Assembly: GCA_017480685.1 (NCBI GenBank)
Contig: JAFUSD010000114.1
Coordinates: 1 to 46,047 of the forward strand
DNA: 46,047 nt
From: Bacteroidaceae bacterium
Lineage (GTDB): Bacteria; Bacteroidota; Bacteroidia; Bacteroidales; Bacteroidaceae
Reading direction: 5' to 3'
The position numbers were made by a program, and so were the translations under genes. This document shows positions 16,824 to 25,446 of this stretch, in pieces; positions within the stretch are counted from its first letter, which is position 1, and each line of letters begins with the position of its first letter. The notes under the pieces are model-generated. The model searched no databases. It was not told where the DNA came from and saw only the letters and a program-made list of their open reading frames with translations.

Positions 16824-17531
16824 ATGCGATTCAAACGAATACTACTGAAGCTCAGCGGCGAGAGCCTCATGGGTCAGCGTGGCTATGGTATCGACCCCGA
16901 ACGCCTGGGCGACTATGCACGCCAGATAAAGGAAATCCACGATATGGGAGTGGAGATAGCAATCGTGATTGGAGGTGGAAACATATTCCGCGGCCTCAGC
17001 GGTGCCGGTCAGGGATACGACCGCGTGAAGGGCGACCAAATGGGCATGTGTGCTACGGTCATCAACTCGCTTGCCCTCTCGAGCGCACTCGGAGCCGCCG
17101 GTTGCAAAAACCGCGTACTCACTGCCATCAGGATGGAACCCATCGGCGAGTTCTACACCAAGTGGAAAGCCATCGAAGCCATGGAGCAAGGCGAAGTCGT
17201 GATATGCTCGGCAGGGACAGGCAACCCATACTTCACCACCGACACAGGCAGCAGCCTTCGTGGCATTGAAGTGGAAGCCGACGTGATGCTCAAGGGCACT
17301 CGCGTGGATGGCGTATATACAGCCGACCCCGAGAAAGACCCCACAGCAACGAAGTTCTCCGAAATCACATACGCCGAAGTGCTGGAGCGTGGCCTAAAGG
17401 TGATGGACCTCACTGCCATCTGCATGTGCCAGGACAACAACCTGCCTATCTACGTGTTCAATATGGACATCGTAGGCAACCTGAAGAAGGTGATAGAAGG
17501 TGAGGACATAGGAACATGGGTGCATAAATAA
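16824..17531 (+). CDS. pyrH: UMP kinase PyrH
   Basis: 235 residues from the ATG at 16824 (MRFKRILLKLSGESLMG), which matches the family start; the ATG at 16812 would add only four residues and overlap the hairpin region. PyrH phosphorylates UMP to UDP and belongs to the amino-acid kinase fold. Motifs: KLSGESLMG, VIGGGNIFRG, GDQMGM, the acceptor region GTGNPYFTTDT and DGVYTADPEKDP. Cytoplasmic hexamer. Separated from metG by 120 bp holding a 27-bp repeat. Confidence 0.96.
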   Translation: MRFKRILLKLSGESLMGQRGYGIDPERLGDYARQIKEIHDMGVEIAIVIGGGNIFRGLSGAGQGYDRVKGDQMGMCATVINSLALSSALGAAGCKNRVLTAIRMEPIGEFYTKWKAIEAMEQGEVVICSAGTGNPYFTTDTGSSLRGIEVEADVMLKGTRVDGVYTADPEKDPTATKFSEITYAEVLERGLKVMDLTAICMCQDNNLPIYVFNMDIVGNLKKVIEGEDIGTWVHK

Positions 17532-17545
17532 GAGCTACGGGCTAC

Positions 17546-17613
17546 CTGAGGGTTCTGGGGACTCCGAACTCTCTGAGATTTCTGAGGTCTCCGAGCTCTC
17601 TGAGTTCTACAAC
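17546..17613. repeat. 27-bp tandem duplication after pyrH
   Basis: Two 27-bp units (17546-17572 and 17573-17599) and the first part of a third (17600-17613), each opening CTGAG and containing TCTG and CTCCGA. It begins about 15 bp after the pyrH stop. Its period differs from the 22-bp arrays. Confidence 0.75.
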
Positions 17614-17651
17614 ACCCGCTATTCATTATTAATTATTCATTATTCAAAACT

Positions 17652-19709
17652 GTGAAGCAATATAAACGTACACTTGTGACATCGGCCCTGCCATACGCAA
17701 ACGGACCGGTGCACATAGGACACCTGGCTGGGGTGTATGTGCCAGCCGATATTTACGTGAGATATCTGCGCCTGAAGGGACGCGAAGTGTTGTTTGTGGG
17801 TGGTAGCGACGAGCATGGAGTGCCCGTCACTATCCGTGCCCGTAAGGAGGGCTGCACCCCGCAGGATGTGGTCGACCGCTATCATGGCATCATCAAGAAG
17901 TCGTTCGAAGACTTCGGTATCTCGTTCGACGTATATAGCCGCACCACCTCTGCGATTCATCATAAGTTTGCTGCCGACTTCTTCCGCAAGCTCTACGACG
18001 AAGGAAAGTTTGTTGAGATAGAGAGCGAACAATACTACGACGAGCAGGCAGGCGAGTTCCTCACCGACCGCAACATACGTGGCGAATGCCCTAAGTGTCA
18101 TGCACCCGAGGCATACGGCGACCAGTGTGAGAAGTGCGGTAGTACCTTGAGCCCCGACGAACTCATCAACCCATACAATGCCGTGACGGGCAATCCGCTC
18201 GTGAAGCGCAGCACCCGCCACTGGTATCTGCCGCTCGAGCAATACCAGCCATGGCTGGAGCAGTGGATACTGAACGAGCACAAAGAGTGGCGCCCCAACG
18301 TGTATGGCCAGTGCAAGTCGTGGCTCGACGGCGGACTGAAGCCGCGTGCCGTGACCCGCGACCTGAACTGGGGCATACCTGTTCCGGTCGAAGGGGCAGA
18401 AGGCAAGGTGCTCTACGTGTGGTTCGACGCCCCTATCGGCTACATCAGCAACACGAAGGAGCTGTGTGATGCCAACCCCGAGAAGTATGGCACATGGCAG
18501 CAGTGGTGGCAGTCGGACGAGAGCCGCCTCATTCATTTCATCGGAAAAGACAACATCGTGTTCCACTGCATCGTATTCCCGTCGATGCTGAAAGCACATG
18601 GCGACTACATCCTGCCCGACAACGTGCCGGCCAACGAGTTCCTCAACCTCGAGGGCAACAAGATATCGACATCGAAAAACTATGCTGTATGGCTCAACGA
18701 ATATCTCGAAGAACTGCCCGGACGTCAGGACGAACTGCGCTATGTGCTTACAGCCAACGCGCCCGAAACCAAGGACAACGACTTCACATGGGCCGACTTT
18801 CAGGCACGTTGCAATAATGAACTCGTGGCTGTTTACGGCAACTTCGTGAACCGCGCACTGCAACTCACCAAGAAATACTACGACGGCATAGTGCCCGAGT
18901 GTGGCCAGCTGACCGACACCGACCGCCAGACACTGGCCGAATTCTCGCAAGTGAAAGAGCGGGTTGAGGCCCTGCTTGAGGAATTCAAGTTCCGCGAGGC
19001 ACAGAAGGAAGCGATGAATCTGGCACGTATCGGCAACAAATACATAGCCGACGAAGAGCCGTGGAAGGTGATCAAGACCGATCCCGAGCGCGTGAAGACC
19101 GTAATCTACATATCGCTGCAACTCACAGCCAACCTCGCCATCGCCTTCGAGCCGTTCCTCCCATTCTCGTCGGCACGTCTGCGCGCGATGCTGAACATGG
19201 ACACCTTCCGCTGGGACGACCTGGGCAAGACCGACCTCCTGCCTTCGGGCAAGCAACTGGGCGAGCCTTCGTTGCTCTTCTCGAAGATAGAAGACGAGAC
19301 CATAAAGCAGCAGATGGACAAGCTGGAGGCCACCATCAAGGCCAATGCAGCAGCCGAGGCAAAGGCTGCTCCGGTGAAGGACACCATCACCTACGACGAC
19401 TTCCAAAAGCTCGACATCCGCGTGGGAACCGTGCTTGAATGTGAACGTGTACCGAAGATGAAGAAGCTGTTGCGCTTCCTTATCGACGACGGCCTCGAGC
19501 GTCGCACCATCGTCTCGGGCATCGCACAGTGGTATGAACCAGAGGCGCTCGTGGGCAAGCAAGTTCTGTTCATAGCCAACCTCGCACCACGCGAGTTCAA
19601 GAACGGACTTGTGAGCCAGGGCATGATACTCTCGGCCGAGGACTACGACGGTACGATTTCGGTCACTACCGTAGAGCACGCCGTGAAGGCCGGCAGCCAG
19701 GTGAGCTGA
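17652..19709 (+). CDS. metG: Methionyl-tRNA synthetase
   Basis: 685 residues, start codon GTG (17652); the encoded [19 protein letters not shown] matches the usual N-terminus and no nearer ATG exists. It charges tRNA-Met. HIGH is at 21-24, two zinc knuckles CPKC (146-149) and CEKC (159-162), and the KMSKS loop is KISTS (337-341). The C-terminal EMAP/Trbp111-type tRNA-binding domain (about 580-685, [17 protein letters not shown]) is present, as in long dimeric MetRS. Its last codons, with the TGA stop, merge into the 22-bp array F1. The minus strand is also open over nearly the whole length, which is a composition artefact. Confidence 0.97.
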   Translation: MKQYKRTLVTSALPYANGPVHIGHLAGVYVPADIYVRYLRLKGREVLFVGGSDEHGVPVTIRARKEGCTPQDVVDRYHGIIKKSFEDFGISFDVYSRTTSAIHHKFAADFFRKLYDEGKFVEIESEQYYDEQAGEFLTDRNIRGECPKCHAPEAYGDQCEKCGSTLSPDELINPYNAVTGNPLVKRSTRHWYLPLEQYQPWLEQWILNEHKEWRPNVYGQCKSWLDGGLKPRAVTRDLNWGIPVPVEGAEGKVLYVWFDAPIGYISNTKELCDANPEKYGTWQQWWQSDESRLIHFIGKDNIVFHCIVFPSMLKAHGDYILPDNVPANEFLNLEGNKISTSKNYAVWLNEYLEELPGRQDELRYVLTANAPETKDNDFTWADFQARCNNELVAVYGNFVNRALQLTKKYYDGIVPECGQLTDTDRQTLAEFSQVKERVEALLEEFKFREAQKEAMNLARIGNKYIADEEPWKVIKTDPERVKTVIYISLQLTANLAIAFEPFLPFSSARLRAMLNMDTFRWDDLGKTDLLPSGKQLGEPSLLFSKIEDETIKQQMDKLEATIKANAAAEAKAAPVKDTITYDDFQKLDIRVGTVLECERVPKMKKLLRFLIDDGLERRTIVSGIAQWYEPEALVGKQVLFIANLAPREFKNGLVSQGMILSAEDYDGTISVTTVEHAVKAGSQVS

Positions 19710-19818
19710 CATGCCAGTCGGTTTGAACAGACATGCCAGTCGGTTTGAACAGACATGCCAGTCGGTTTGAGCTGATATACCAGTCGGTTTGAACAGACAT
19801 GCCAGTCGGTTTGAGCTG
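19709..19818. repeat. 22-bp tandem array F1 at the metG stop
   Basis: Five 22-bp units at 19709, 19731, 19753, 19775 and 19797, containing CCAGTCGGTTTGA. The unit ends alternate between GAACAG and GAGCTG. The metG end (CCAG.TGAGCTGA, 19697-19709) carries the same GAGCTGA as the units, so the array looks like an expansion of the gene's own terminus including its stop codon. Another 22-bp block (F2) follows about 120 bp later. Confidence 0.92.
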
Positions 19819-19941
19819 ATATAATTATACTACCGAGCCGTTTTTGATGGCTCATGAAGTTATAGCCTCGCTTCTGTTTCCACTTGTTTTGGTGGAGCGG
19901 AGGCGAGGCTTTTCTATGTATATGGGTCAATGAGCCACTGA

Positions 19942-20185
19942 TGTTTTGCCGACGATGATAATAAGTTTTGCTGCGCGTACGCACTAATTTTACTGCGCGT
20001 ACACGGAAGTTTTGCCGCAAGTGCGTAGTAATTCTTTAATTTTCGACGTAAATTTAATAATTTTCGGCCGAAAATCAGTAAATTTACGTCGCAAATTTAA
20101 TAATTTACGTCGAAAATTAAAGTTTTCCGATATATGCGCGACAAAACTCCTGCGTTCTTTCAGCAAAACTCCTGCGTTCTTTCAG
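19942..20185. repeat. 22-bp modular mirror element F2
   Basis: About eleven consecutive 22-bp units. TTTT marks start at 19944, 19966, 19988 and 20010; the AT-rich middle keeps the step; then CAAAACTCCTGCG recurs at 20142 and 20164. The centre holds a perfect 21-bp inverted repeat (20034-20054 against 20102-20122). The left outer units (TTTTGCTGCGCGTACGC) are mirrored by right outer units (GCGACAAAACTCC). The 24 bp at 20031-20054 and 16 bp at 20076-20091 are identical to parts of element E, but the distances between shared blocks differ by 21 bp, one unit. Confidence 0.9.
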
Positions 20186-20305
20186 CAATAGTTGTATTTA
20201 TGCCTAACACTATTGTTCCTTTCCTTAATATTTAATAAATAGGTGTGGATATCTAATAAAAAAGGTTAAAGTGGGGTGCGGCGAGCTTGGTTTTCGGGCT
20301 TTTTT

Positions 20306-20337
20306 CTTGTGTTATCTAATTGTTTAGATTACCTTTG
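20306..20337 (+). promoter_or_regulatory. Promoter and operator of the blaI-like gene
   Basis: A -33-like CTTG (20306-20309) is 20 bp from an exact -7 box TACCTTTG (20330-20337). In the spacer lies the perfect inverted repeat ATCTAA-TTGT-TTAGAT (20314-20329). A palindrome placed between the two promoter boxes is where a BlaI/MecI dimer would block RNA polymerase, so autoregulation is likely. Confidence 0.7.
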
Positions 20338-20369
20338 CCGTCGAAATCCAACGAAAGAAACGGAGTGTT

Positions 20370-20774
20370 ATGACCAGAGACAACAAGACACGGACCCTCA
20401 CTAAGGCCGAGATGGAGATAATGAATATCCTGTGGGACAGCGGTGAAGCACTGACCACACACGAAATCATTGCGCATTATTCCGACCCGAAACCTGCATA
20501 TTCAACCATCGCTACGTTTCTCAAGATATTGACGAAGAAAGAGTTTGTGCGGTCGAAAAAGCAGGGGAGTGGCAGTAAGACCTTGGCGTTTATGCCTCGC
20601 ATCACACGCGAGATGTATGCCAACCGCGTGATGCGCGACGTGAAAGACTCGCTCTTCGGCGGTTCGCTCAAGTCGATGTTCTCGTTCTTTGCACAGCACG
20701 AAGAGCTGTCGGACGAGGATTTGCAAGAAATAATATCAATCATCAAAGTCAACAACCCGTCGATATGTTCGTAA
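20370..20774 (+). CDS. BlaI/MecI-family repressor
   Basis: 134 residues, the usual size. The N-terminal winged helix is recognisable: LTKAEMEIMNILWDSGEALTTHEI followed by YSTIATFLKILTKKEFVRSKKQG. The C-terminal half is the dimerisation and protease-sensitive part. It overlaps the M56 peptidase gene by 10 bp, the classic repressor/sensor arrangement in which the peptidase inactivates the repressor on signal. The promoter spacer upstream carries a matching palindrome. No beta-lactamase or target gene is adjacent, so the regulated function is unknown. Confidence 0.93.
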   Translation: MTRDNKTRTLTKAEMEIMNILWDSGEALTTHEIIAHYSDPKPAYSTIATFLKILTKKEFVRSKKQGSGSKTLAFMPRITREMYANRVMRDVKDSLFGGSLKSMFSFFAQHEELSDEDLQEIISIIKVNNPSICS

Positions 20775-22057
20775 TAAAATCAGCCGTCACACTGGCGTTG
20801 CTCTATTGTTGCTACCATCTGTTGCTCAGCAAGTCGACACTGCATCGTGCCAACCGTTGCCTGCTGCTCGCCATCTTGATGGTGTCGGTCGCTGCACCGG
20901 CGGTGCACATACCCACCACGCACCCCGTGGCTTTCAACATAGAAGCTATGATGAAGGAGTCGATGCCGTCGGCCGAAGCAGCGAATATGACGGCCGACGT
21001 GGCAACGAACATGCAGGATGCAGCACCCGTGGCACCGCAGCCAGTGGTAGATGTGGCAAGCGTCTTGATGTGGATATACCTTGCGGGAGTGGTCGTGTTG
21101 CTTGCAGTGCGGATTGTTCAGCTCGTCCGTCTAGTCCGCTTCATGCGCCGTGGCATACGCCATACCGACTACGCAGGCCACACCGTCGTGCTCTTTCCTG
21201 GCAATGTGATGCCATGCAGCATATTTCGTTACATAGTGATGAGCGTATCCGACTACGAACACAACCGCGCCTTGCTCCTTGCTCACGAGCGCGAACACAT
21301 ACGTCTGGGCCACAGCTACGACCTGCTGTTGCTCAACCTTGTGACCCTGTTTCAGTGGTTCAACCCCTTCGTGTGGCTTCTGGGGCGCGACCTCCGTGCC
21401 GTTCACGAATACGGAGCCGACCATGCGGTCATCAGCCGAGGCATCGATGCAACTACATATCAACAGTTTCTTGTGACCAAAGCCGTGGGGATGCGTCTGC
21501 AGCCGTATGTCAACAGCATAGGTCACGGTTCACTAAAATCACGAATCATTATGATGTACAAATCAAAAACAACCCGTCACAACTTCATTCTCAGGACGCT
21601 CCTGCTGCTGCCTGTGCTCACATTCATCGTTGCAGCGTTTGCCACACCATCGGGCGTGCTGTCGTCCAGCCCGTTTGCTGTCGGCGATTCCACCGACACG
21701 GCCGATGTGAAGAGCCCGCTCATCATACTCGACGGCCAGATGATAAACGTCGATTCAGAAGGCAACCTCGTGTCCGCATACGTTTACGATTCGCTCGCTC
21801 GAAGCCGTAAGGAGATAACACTCGGCGTCTTTCCGCGCATGTTCACCGATGCAACACTGGAGCAGACAGAGGAGTATCTCGCGAATGTCTTAAACATAAA
21901 TAAGCCCGACATCGACAATCTCGAGTCGGTTACCGCCATGCGCGACACCCTCGCTACCAACCGTTATGGCCATAACGGTCGTAACGGAGTGATCGTCATC
22001 AACCTCCGTAAAAGGGCCGTCGACACCTCGAAAACAAGTGGAATCGGGCCGAATTAG
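20765..22057 (+). CDS. M56 (BlaR1-like) membrane metallopeptidase
   Basis: 430 residues. Hydrophobic helices at about 3-22, 33-48, 98-120 and 277-293 embed the M56 domain; the zinc motif HEREH is at 174-178 with Glu215 (EYGAD) as likely third ligand. There is no penicillin-binding sensor domain as in classical BlaR1. Instead the C-terminal periplasmic part (about 318-420) reads PLIILDGQMI ... LESVTAMRDTLATNRYGHNGRNGVIVINLRKR, a degenerate TonB-receptor plug-like motif seen in M56 proteins of this phylum. Signal sensed is unknown; it might be protein-protein contact at the envelope. Confidence 0.9.
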   Translation: MFVIKSAVTLALLYCCYHLLLSKSTLHRANRCLLLAILMVSVAAPAVHIPTTHPVAFNIEAMMKESMPSAEAANMTADVATNMQDAAPVAPQPVVDVASVLMWIYLAGVVVLLAVRIVQLVRLVRFMRRGIRHTDYAGHTVVLFPGNVMPCSIFRYIVMSVSDYEHNRALLLAHEREHIRLGHSYDLLLLNLVTLFQWFNPFVWLLGRDLRAVHEYGADHAVISRGIDATTYQQFLVTKAVGMRLQPYVNSIGHGSLKSRIIMMYKSKTTRHNFILRTLLLLPVLTFIVAAFATPSGVLSSSPFAVGDSTDTADVKSPLIILDGQMINVDSEGNLVSAYVYDSLARSRKEITLGVFPRMFTDATLEQTEEYLANVLNINKPDIDNLESVTAMRDTLATNRYGHNGRNGVIVINLRKRAVDTSKTSGIGPN

Positions 22058-22109
22058 AACGTATTTCGATAAAAAATGCATGTAAGGATGAAAAAAAACT
22101 GCAAAATGT

Positions 22110-22140
22110 TTTGTCAGTTCAAGAAAAGTCCTTAACTTTG
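22110..22140 (+). promoter_or_regulatory. Consensus promoter for tRNA-Glu and rpsT
   Basis: TTTG at 22110-22113, a 19-bp spacer, and TAACTTTG at 22133-22140: a full match to the Bacteroidota -33/-7 consensus. Transcription should start near 22147, about 60 bp before the tRNA. Confidence 0.8.
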
Positions 22141-22204
22141 CAGCCGCAAATCGTAGCGAAGACCAAAAGTCGACATGCGTTTTGCCGGACGGAAGTCCAA
22201 GGCT

Positions 22205-22276
22205 GGTCCCTTCGTCTATCGGTTAGGACGAGAGATTTTCATTCTCTAAAGAGCAGTTCGATTCTGCTAGGGACTA
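22205..22276 (+). tRNA. tRNA-Glu (anticodon TTC)
   Basis: Complete cloverleaf of 72 nt without encoded CCA. Acceptor GGTCCCT pairs with AGGGACT, the anticodon stem AGAGA/TCTCT closes loop TTTTCAT with anticodon TTC, and the T-arm is AGCAG-TTCGATT-CTGCT. It precedes rpsT. The 145 bp between them contain two TTGACAATT copies and no gene. Confidence 0.96.
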
Positions 22277-22421
22277 CAAAGAGAAATTGACAATTGATAA
22301 CATACAATTGACAATTTAGTTTCGGCTGCTGGCAGCCGGGCAACAAAAACAATAAGAGACGAAGAATTGAAAGAACGAGCCATAGCGGCTCACAACTCCG
22401 TAAAAAACAGAAAACAAGATA

Positions 22422-22676
22422 ATGGCAAACCACAAATCGACAATCAAGCGTATACGCCAAAACGAAAAGCGTAGACTGCACAACCGCTATTACGCAAAGA
22501 CCATGCGCAACGCACTGCGTAAACTCCGTGCAGAGAAAGACAAGGAAGTAGCACTCCAGATGTTCCCCAAGGTACAGAAAATGTTGGACAAACTTGCAAA
22601 GACCAACATCATCCACAAGAATAAGGCCGCTAACCTCAAGTCTGGCGCTATGAAGTATATCGCTAAGTTAGGATAA
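22422..22676 (+). CDS. rpsT: 30S ribosomal protein S20
   Basis: 84 residues, highly basic and helical, the usual S20 size. [18 protein letters not shown] at the start and [15 protein letters not shown] near the end are the conserved S20 regions. S20 binds 16S rRNA early in 30S assembly. Likely read from the promoter upstream of tRNA-Glu and ended by the strong terminator at 22701-22729. Confidence 0.98.
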   Translation: MANHKSTIKRIRQNEKRRLHNRYYAKTMRNALRKLRAEKDKEVALQMFPKVQKMLDKLAKTNIIHKNKAANLKSGAMKYIAKLG

Positions 22677-22700
22677 GACATCAACCGGAACAAATTATAT

Positions 22701-22729
22701 AAGCGATGCACATGTGTATCGCTTTTTTT
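22701..22729 (+). terminator. rpsT intrinsic terminator
   Basis: AAGCGAT (22701-22707) pairs with ATCGCTT (22718-22724); the inner CACATGTG is also self-complementary. A run of seven T follows from 22723. Confidence 0.9.
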
Positions 22730-22738
22730 GTGTACCTG

Positions 22739-22804
22739 CATCTGCCAGCCAGTGCACTCCCGGCTCTGCGAGCACAAACTCGCGGCTTTGCGAGCGCGCA
22801 CTCA
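22739..22804. repeat. 22-bp array I after rpsT
   Basis: Two clear units at 22761-22782 and 22783-22804 (CGGCTYTGCGAGC) with a decayed first unit at 22739-22760 (TCTGCCAGC). It begins 10 bp after the rpsT terminator. Confidence 0.75.
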
Positions 22805-22914
22805 TTTTTCGACCCCCACACACATGTGTGTGGCCTGCATTGTCAGCAGAGGGCTCGATATACACACCTTTCAGAAAAAAAATCAACATTCATGCATATT
22901 TTTGTATGTCAATG

Positions 22915-22946
22915 CTTGCTCATGTCGTAATTTATTCGTAAATTTG
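22915..22946 (+). promoter_or_regulatory. Probable gyrB promoter
   Basis: CTTG (22915-22918), 20-bp spacer, TAAATTTG (22939-22946). An ATG at 22951 directly after the -7 box opens a 15-codon ORF (MKSEFVPIGLLVCRN) ending at 22998, 19 bp before gyrB. Whether it is translated is unknown. Confidence 0.6.
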
Positions 22947-23017
22947 TAGCATGAAAAGCGAGTTTGTGCCCATCGGGCTCCTCGTATGCAGAAATTGAAA
23001 TGTGATATAAACTACTA

Positions 23018-24997
23018 ATGGACGAAATACTACAGAACGGAGCCGACTACTCCGCAAGTAACATCCAGGTGCTCGAAGGCCTGGAGGCAGTGCGCAAACG
23101 CCCTGCAATGTATATTGGCGACATAAGCGAAAAGGGATTGCATCACCTCGTCTATGAGGTTGTCGACAACTCCATCGACGAGGCGCTGGCAGGATATTGC
23201 ACACACATCGAAGTAACAATCAACGAAGACAACTCGATAACCGTGCAGGACAACGGACGTGGAATCCCTGTCGATATGCACGAAAAGGAACACCGCTCGG
23301 CACTCGAGGTGGTGATGACCGTGCTGCATGCCGGTGGTAAGTTCGATAAAGGCTCGTACAAAGTGTCGGGCGGACTCCACGGCGTGGGTGTGAGCTGTGT
23401 GAACGCACTCTCAACCAAGATGATATCACAAGTGTTCCGCGACGGCAAGATATACCAGCAGGAATACTCGTGCGGCAAACCACTATACGACGTGAAGCAA
23501 GTAGGCACCACCGACCTGAGAGGCACACGCCAGCAGTTCTGGCCCGACGGCTCCATATTCATCACACGCACCTACCGCTACGACATCCTCGCCAACCGTA
23601 TGCGCGAACTCGCATATCTCAATGCAGGAATTACAATCACACTGCAAGACATGCGCCTCGACGTAAATGCCGAAGCAGGATATGAAGGCATACGCAAAGA
23701 CGTGTTCTACTCAGAAGGCGGTCTGCGCGACTTCGTGCGATACATCGACTCCACGCGCACACACCTCTTCAACGACATCATATACCTCAACACCGAGAAG
23801 AGCGAGACACCAATCGAGGCTGCCATCATGTACAACACCTCGTACTCGGAAAACATACACTCATACGTAAACAACATCAACACCATCGAAGGCGGTACAC
23901 ACCTACAGGGATTCCGCACCGCACTCACACGCGTGTTAAAGAAATACGTAAGCGACGATACAAAACTCACCGAACGACTTGCCAAGCAAAAGATAGAAAT
24001 CAGCCCTGAAGACTTCCGCGAAGGCCTCACGGCCGTCATCTCGGTCAAGGTGGCCGAACCACAGTTCGAAGGTCAGACCAAGACCAAGCTTGGCAACAAC
24101 GAAGTGATGGGAGCCGTGAACTCAGCCGTGGGCGAAGCACTGAGCAACTATCTCGAGGAACACCCCAAGGAGGCCAAGATGATAGTCGACAAGGTGGTGC
24201 TCGCAGCCGAGGCACGTATCGCAGCACGCACTGCACGCGAGAAAGTGCAACGCAAGAACCCAATGTCGGGAGGCGGACTGCCAGGCAAACTCGCCGACTG
24301 CTCCGACAAAGACCCAGCCAACTGCGAGATGTTCATTGTCGAGGGAGACTCGGCAGGCGGCTCAGCCAAGCAAGGACGCGACCGCCACTTCCAGGCCATA
24401 CTGCCAATACGCGGAAAGATATTCAACGTAGAACGCGTGAAATGGCATCAGGCATTCGACCACGAAGAAGTGAACAACATCATCAACGCCCTGGGCGTGA
24501 AGTTCGGACTCGACGAAAGCGACAGCAAAGAAGCCAACTACGACAAGTTGCGCTACTACAAGACCATCATCATGACCGATGCCGATGTCGATGGTTCACA
24601 TATCGACACCCTGCTGCTCACACTCTTCTTCCGCTACATGCCACAGCTCATACGCGACGGCCGACTCTATATCGCCACTCCGCCACTCTACAAATGCACC
24701 AAAGGCAAGATAAGCGAATACTGCTACGACGAGCAGGCACGACTCCGCTTCATCGACAAATATGGCGACGGAACAGCCGACAGCGTCAAGACACAACGTT
24801 ACAAAGGACTAGGTGAAATGAACCCCGAACAGCTTTGGGAAACAACTATGAACCCCGAGACACGACTGCTCAAGCAAGTAACCATCGACGATGCAGTCGA
24901 AGCCGACTACATCTTCTCGATGCTCATGGGCGACGATGTGCCGCCACGCCGCGAGTTCATAGAGCGCAACGCAACATACGCTAATATCGATGCGTAA
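23018..24997 (+). CDS. gyrB: DNA gyrase subunit B
   Basis: 659 residues. The ATPase subunit of DNA gyrase, which introduces negative supercoils. GHKL ATPase motifs: EVVDNSIDEALAG, DNGRGIPVD, the ATP lid VSGGLHGVGVSCVNALS; the TOPRIM region shows EGDSAGGSAKQGRDR and TDADVDGSHI; the C-terminal end contains QRYKGLGEMNPEQLWETTM. GyrB rather than ParE is favoured by the overall sequence, including the QRYKGLGEMN end. Monocistronic between its own promoter and the terminator at 25079-25128. Confidence 0.97.
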   Translation: MDEILQNGADYSASNIQVLEGLEAVRKRPAMYIGDISEKGLHHLVYEVVDNSIDEALAGYCTHIEVTINEDNSITVQDNGRGIPVDMHEKEHRSALEVVMTVLHAGGKFDKGSYKVSGGLHGVGVSCVNALSTKMISQVFRDGKIYQQEYSCGKPLYDVKQVGTTDLRGTRQQFWPDGSIFITRTYRYDILANRMRELAYLNAGITITLQDMRLDVNAEAGYEGIRKDVFYSEGGLRDFVRYIDSTRTHLFNDIIYLNTEKSETPIEAAIMYNTSYSENIHSYVNNINTIEGGTHLQGFRTALTRVLKKYVSDDTKLTERLAKQKIEISPEDFREGLTAVISVKVAEPQFEGQTKTKLGNNEVMGAVNSAVGEALSNYLEEHPKEAKMIVDKVVLAAEARIAARTAREKVQRKNPMSGGGLPGKLADCSDKDPANCEMFIVEGDSAGGSAKQGRDRHFQAILPIRGKIFNVERVKWHQAFDHEEVNNIINALGVKFGLDESDSKEANYDKLRYYKTIIMTDADVDGSHIDTLLLTLFFRYMPQLIRDGRLYIATPPLYKCTKGKISEYCYDEQARLRFIDKYGDGTADSVKTQRYKGLGEMNPEQLWETTMNPETRLLKQVTIDDAVEADYIFSMLMGDDVPPRREFIERNATYANIDA

Positions 24998-25078
24998 AGG
25001 ATGGAAGTATATAATTCGAATAACAAAATACGAATATAAGGAATAGAAACATTTCATTCAATTCTTACATATATTCTC

Positions 25079-25128
25079 GTGCCGACCAAAAAGAAGTGAT
25101 TCTGACCGCGTCGGCACATCTTTTTTTT
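25079..25128 (+). terminator. gyrB intrinsic terminator
   Basis: GTGCCGAC (25079-25086) pairs with GTCGGCAC (25110-25117) and is followed by a run of eight T (25121-25128). Confidence 0.85.
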
Positions 25129-25168
25129 GATTATATCAGCATTATATATTTGTTTCGAATTATCGCTG

Positions 25169-25212
25169 TCCGGTAATATATTTCGAATATTCCGGTAATA
25201 TATTTCGTATAT
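25169..25212. repeat. 22-bp array J after gyrB
   Basis: Two 22-bp units (25169-25190, 25191-25212) differing at one base, containing TCCGGTAATATATTTCG. TTTCGAAT also occurs at 25153, 28 bp before the next one, perhaps the rest of an older unit. Confidence 0.85.
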
Positions 25213-25220
25213 AAGACAAT

Positions 25221-25382
25221 CCCAAATCGGTCATTAGGGTTATGATGATAATAACTTTGATTTTAGTTCAGGTGTTTTGCTGCTTTGCGGTCGCAATGGG
25301 GTTTCATTGCAACCGCAAAGCGGTGAAACAGATGACAAAACGAAAGTTAGTCAGAGCATAACTGCCTAATGACCGATTTGGG
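25221..25382. repeat. MITE-like hairpin element
   Basis: Perfect 18-bp terminal inverted repeats: CCCAAATCGGTCATTAGG (25221-25238) and its complement at 25365-25382. Complementarity continues inward imperfectly (TTATG, TAACTTT), and the centre is another strong hairpin (GCTTTGCGGT ... ACCGCAAAGC). The whole 162 bp could fold as one long stem. No coding capacity. It lies between converging gyrB and ftsZ; a partial copy is at 12171-12286. Confidence 0.8.
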
Positions 25383-25446
25383 CTTATGTGAGTTTGAGTA
25401 TGGGCTTAAGTTGCTTCTGTGAAGTTATGGCGTTGCGTTGTACTTG

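Noticed and set aside
17640-19712. 690-codon open frame on the minus strand opposite metG
   Set aside because: metG on the plus strand is complete with HIGH, zinc, KMSKS-like and tRNA-binding motifs. The antisense frame has no recognisable domain and arises from codon composition (few TTA, CTA and TCA codons in metG).
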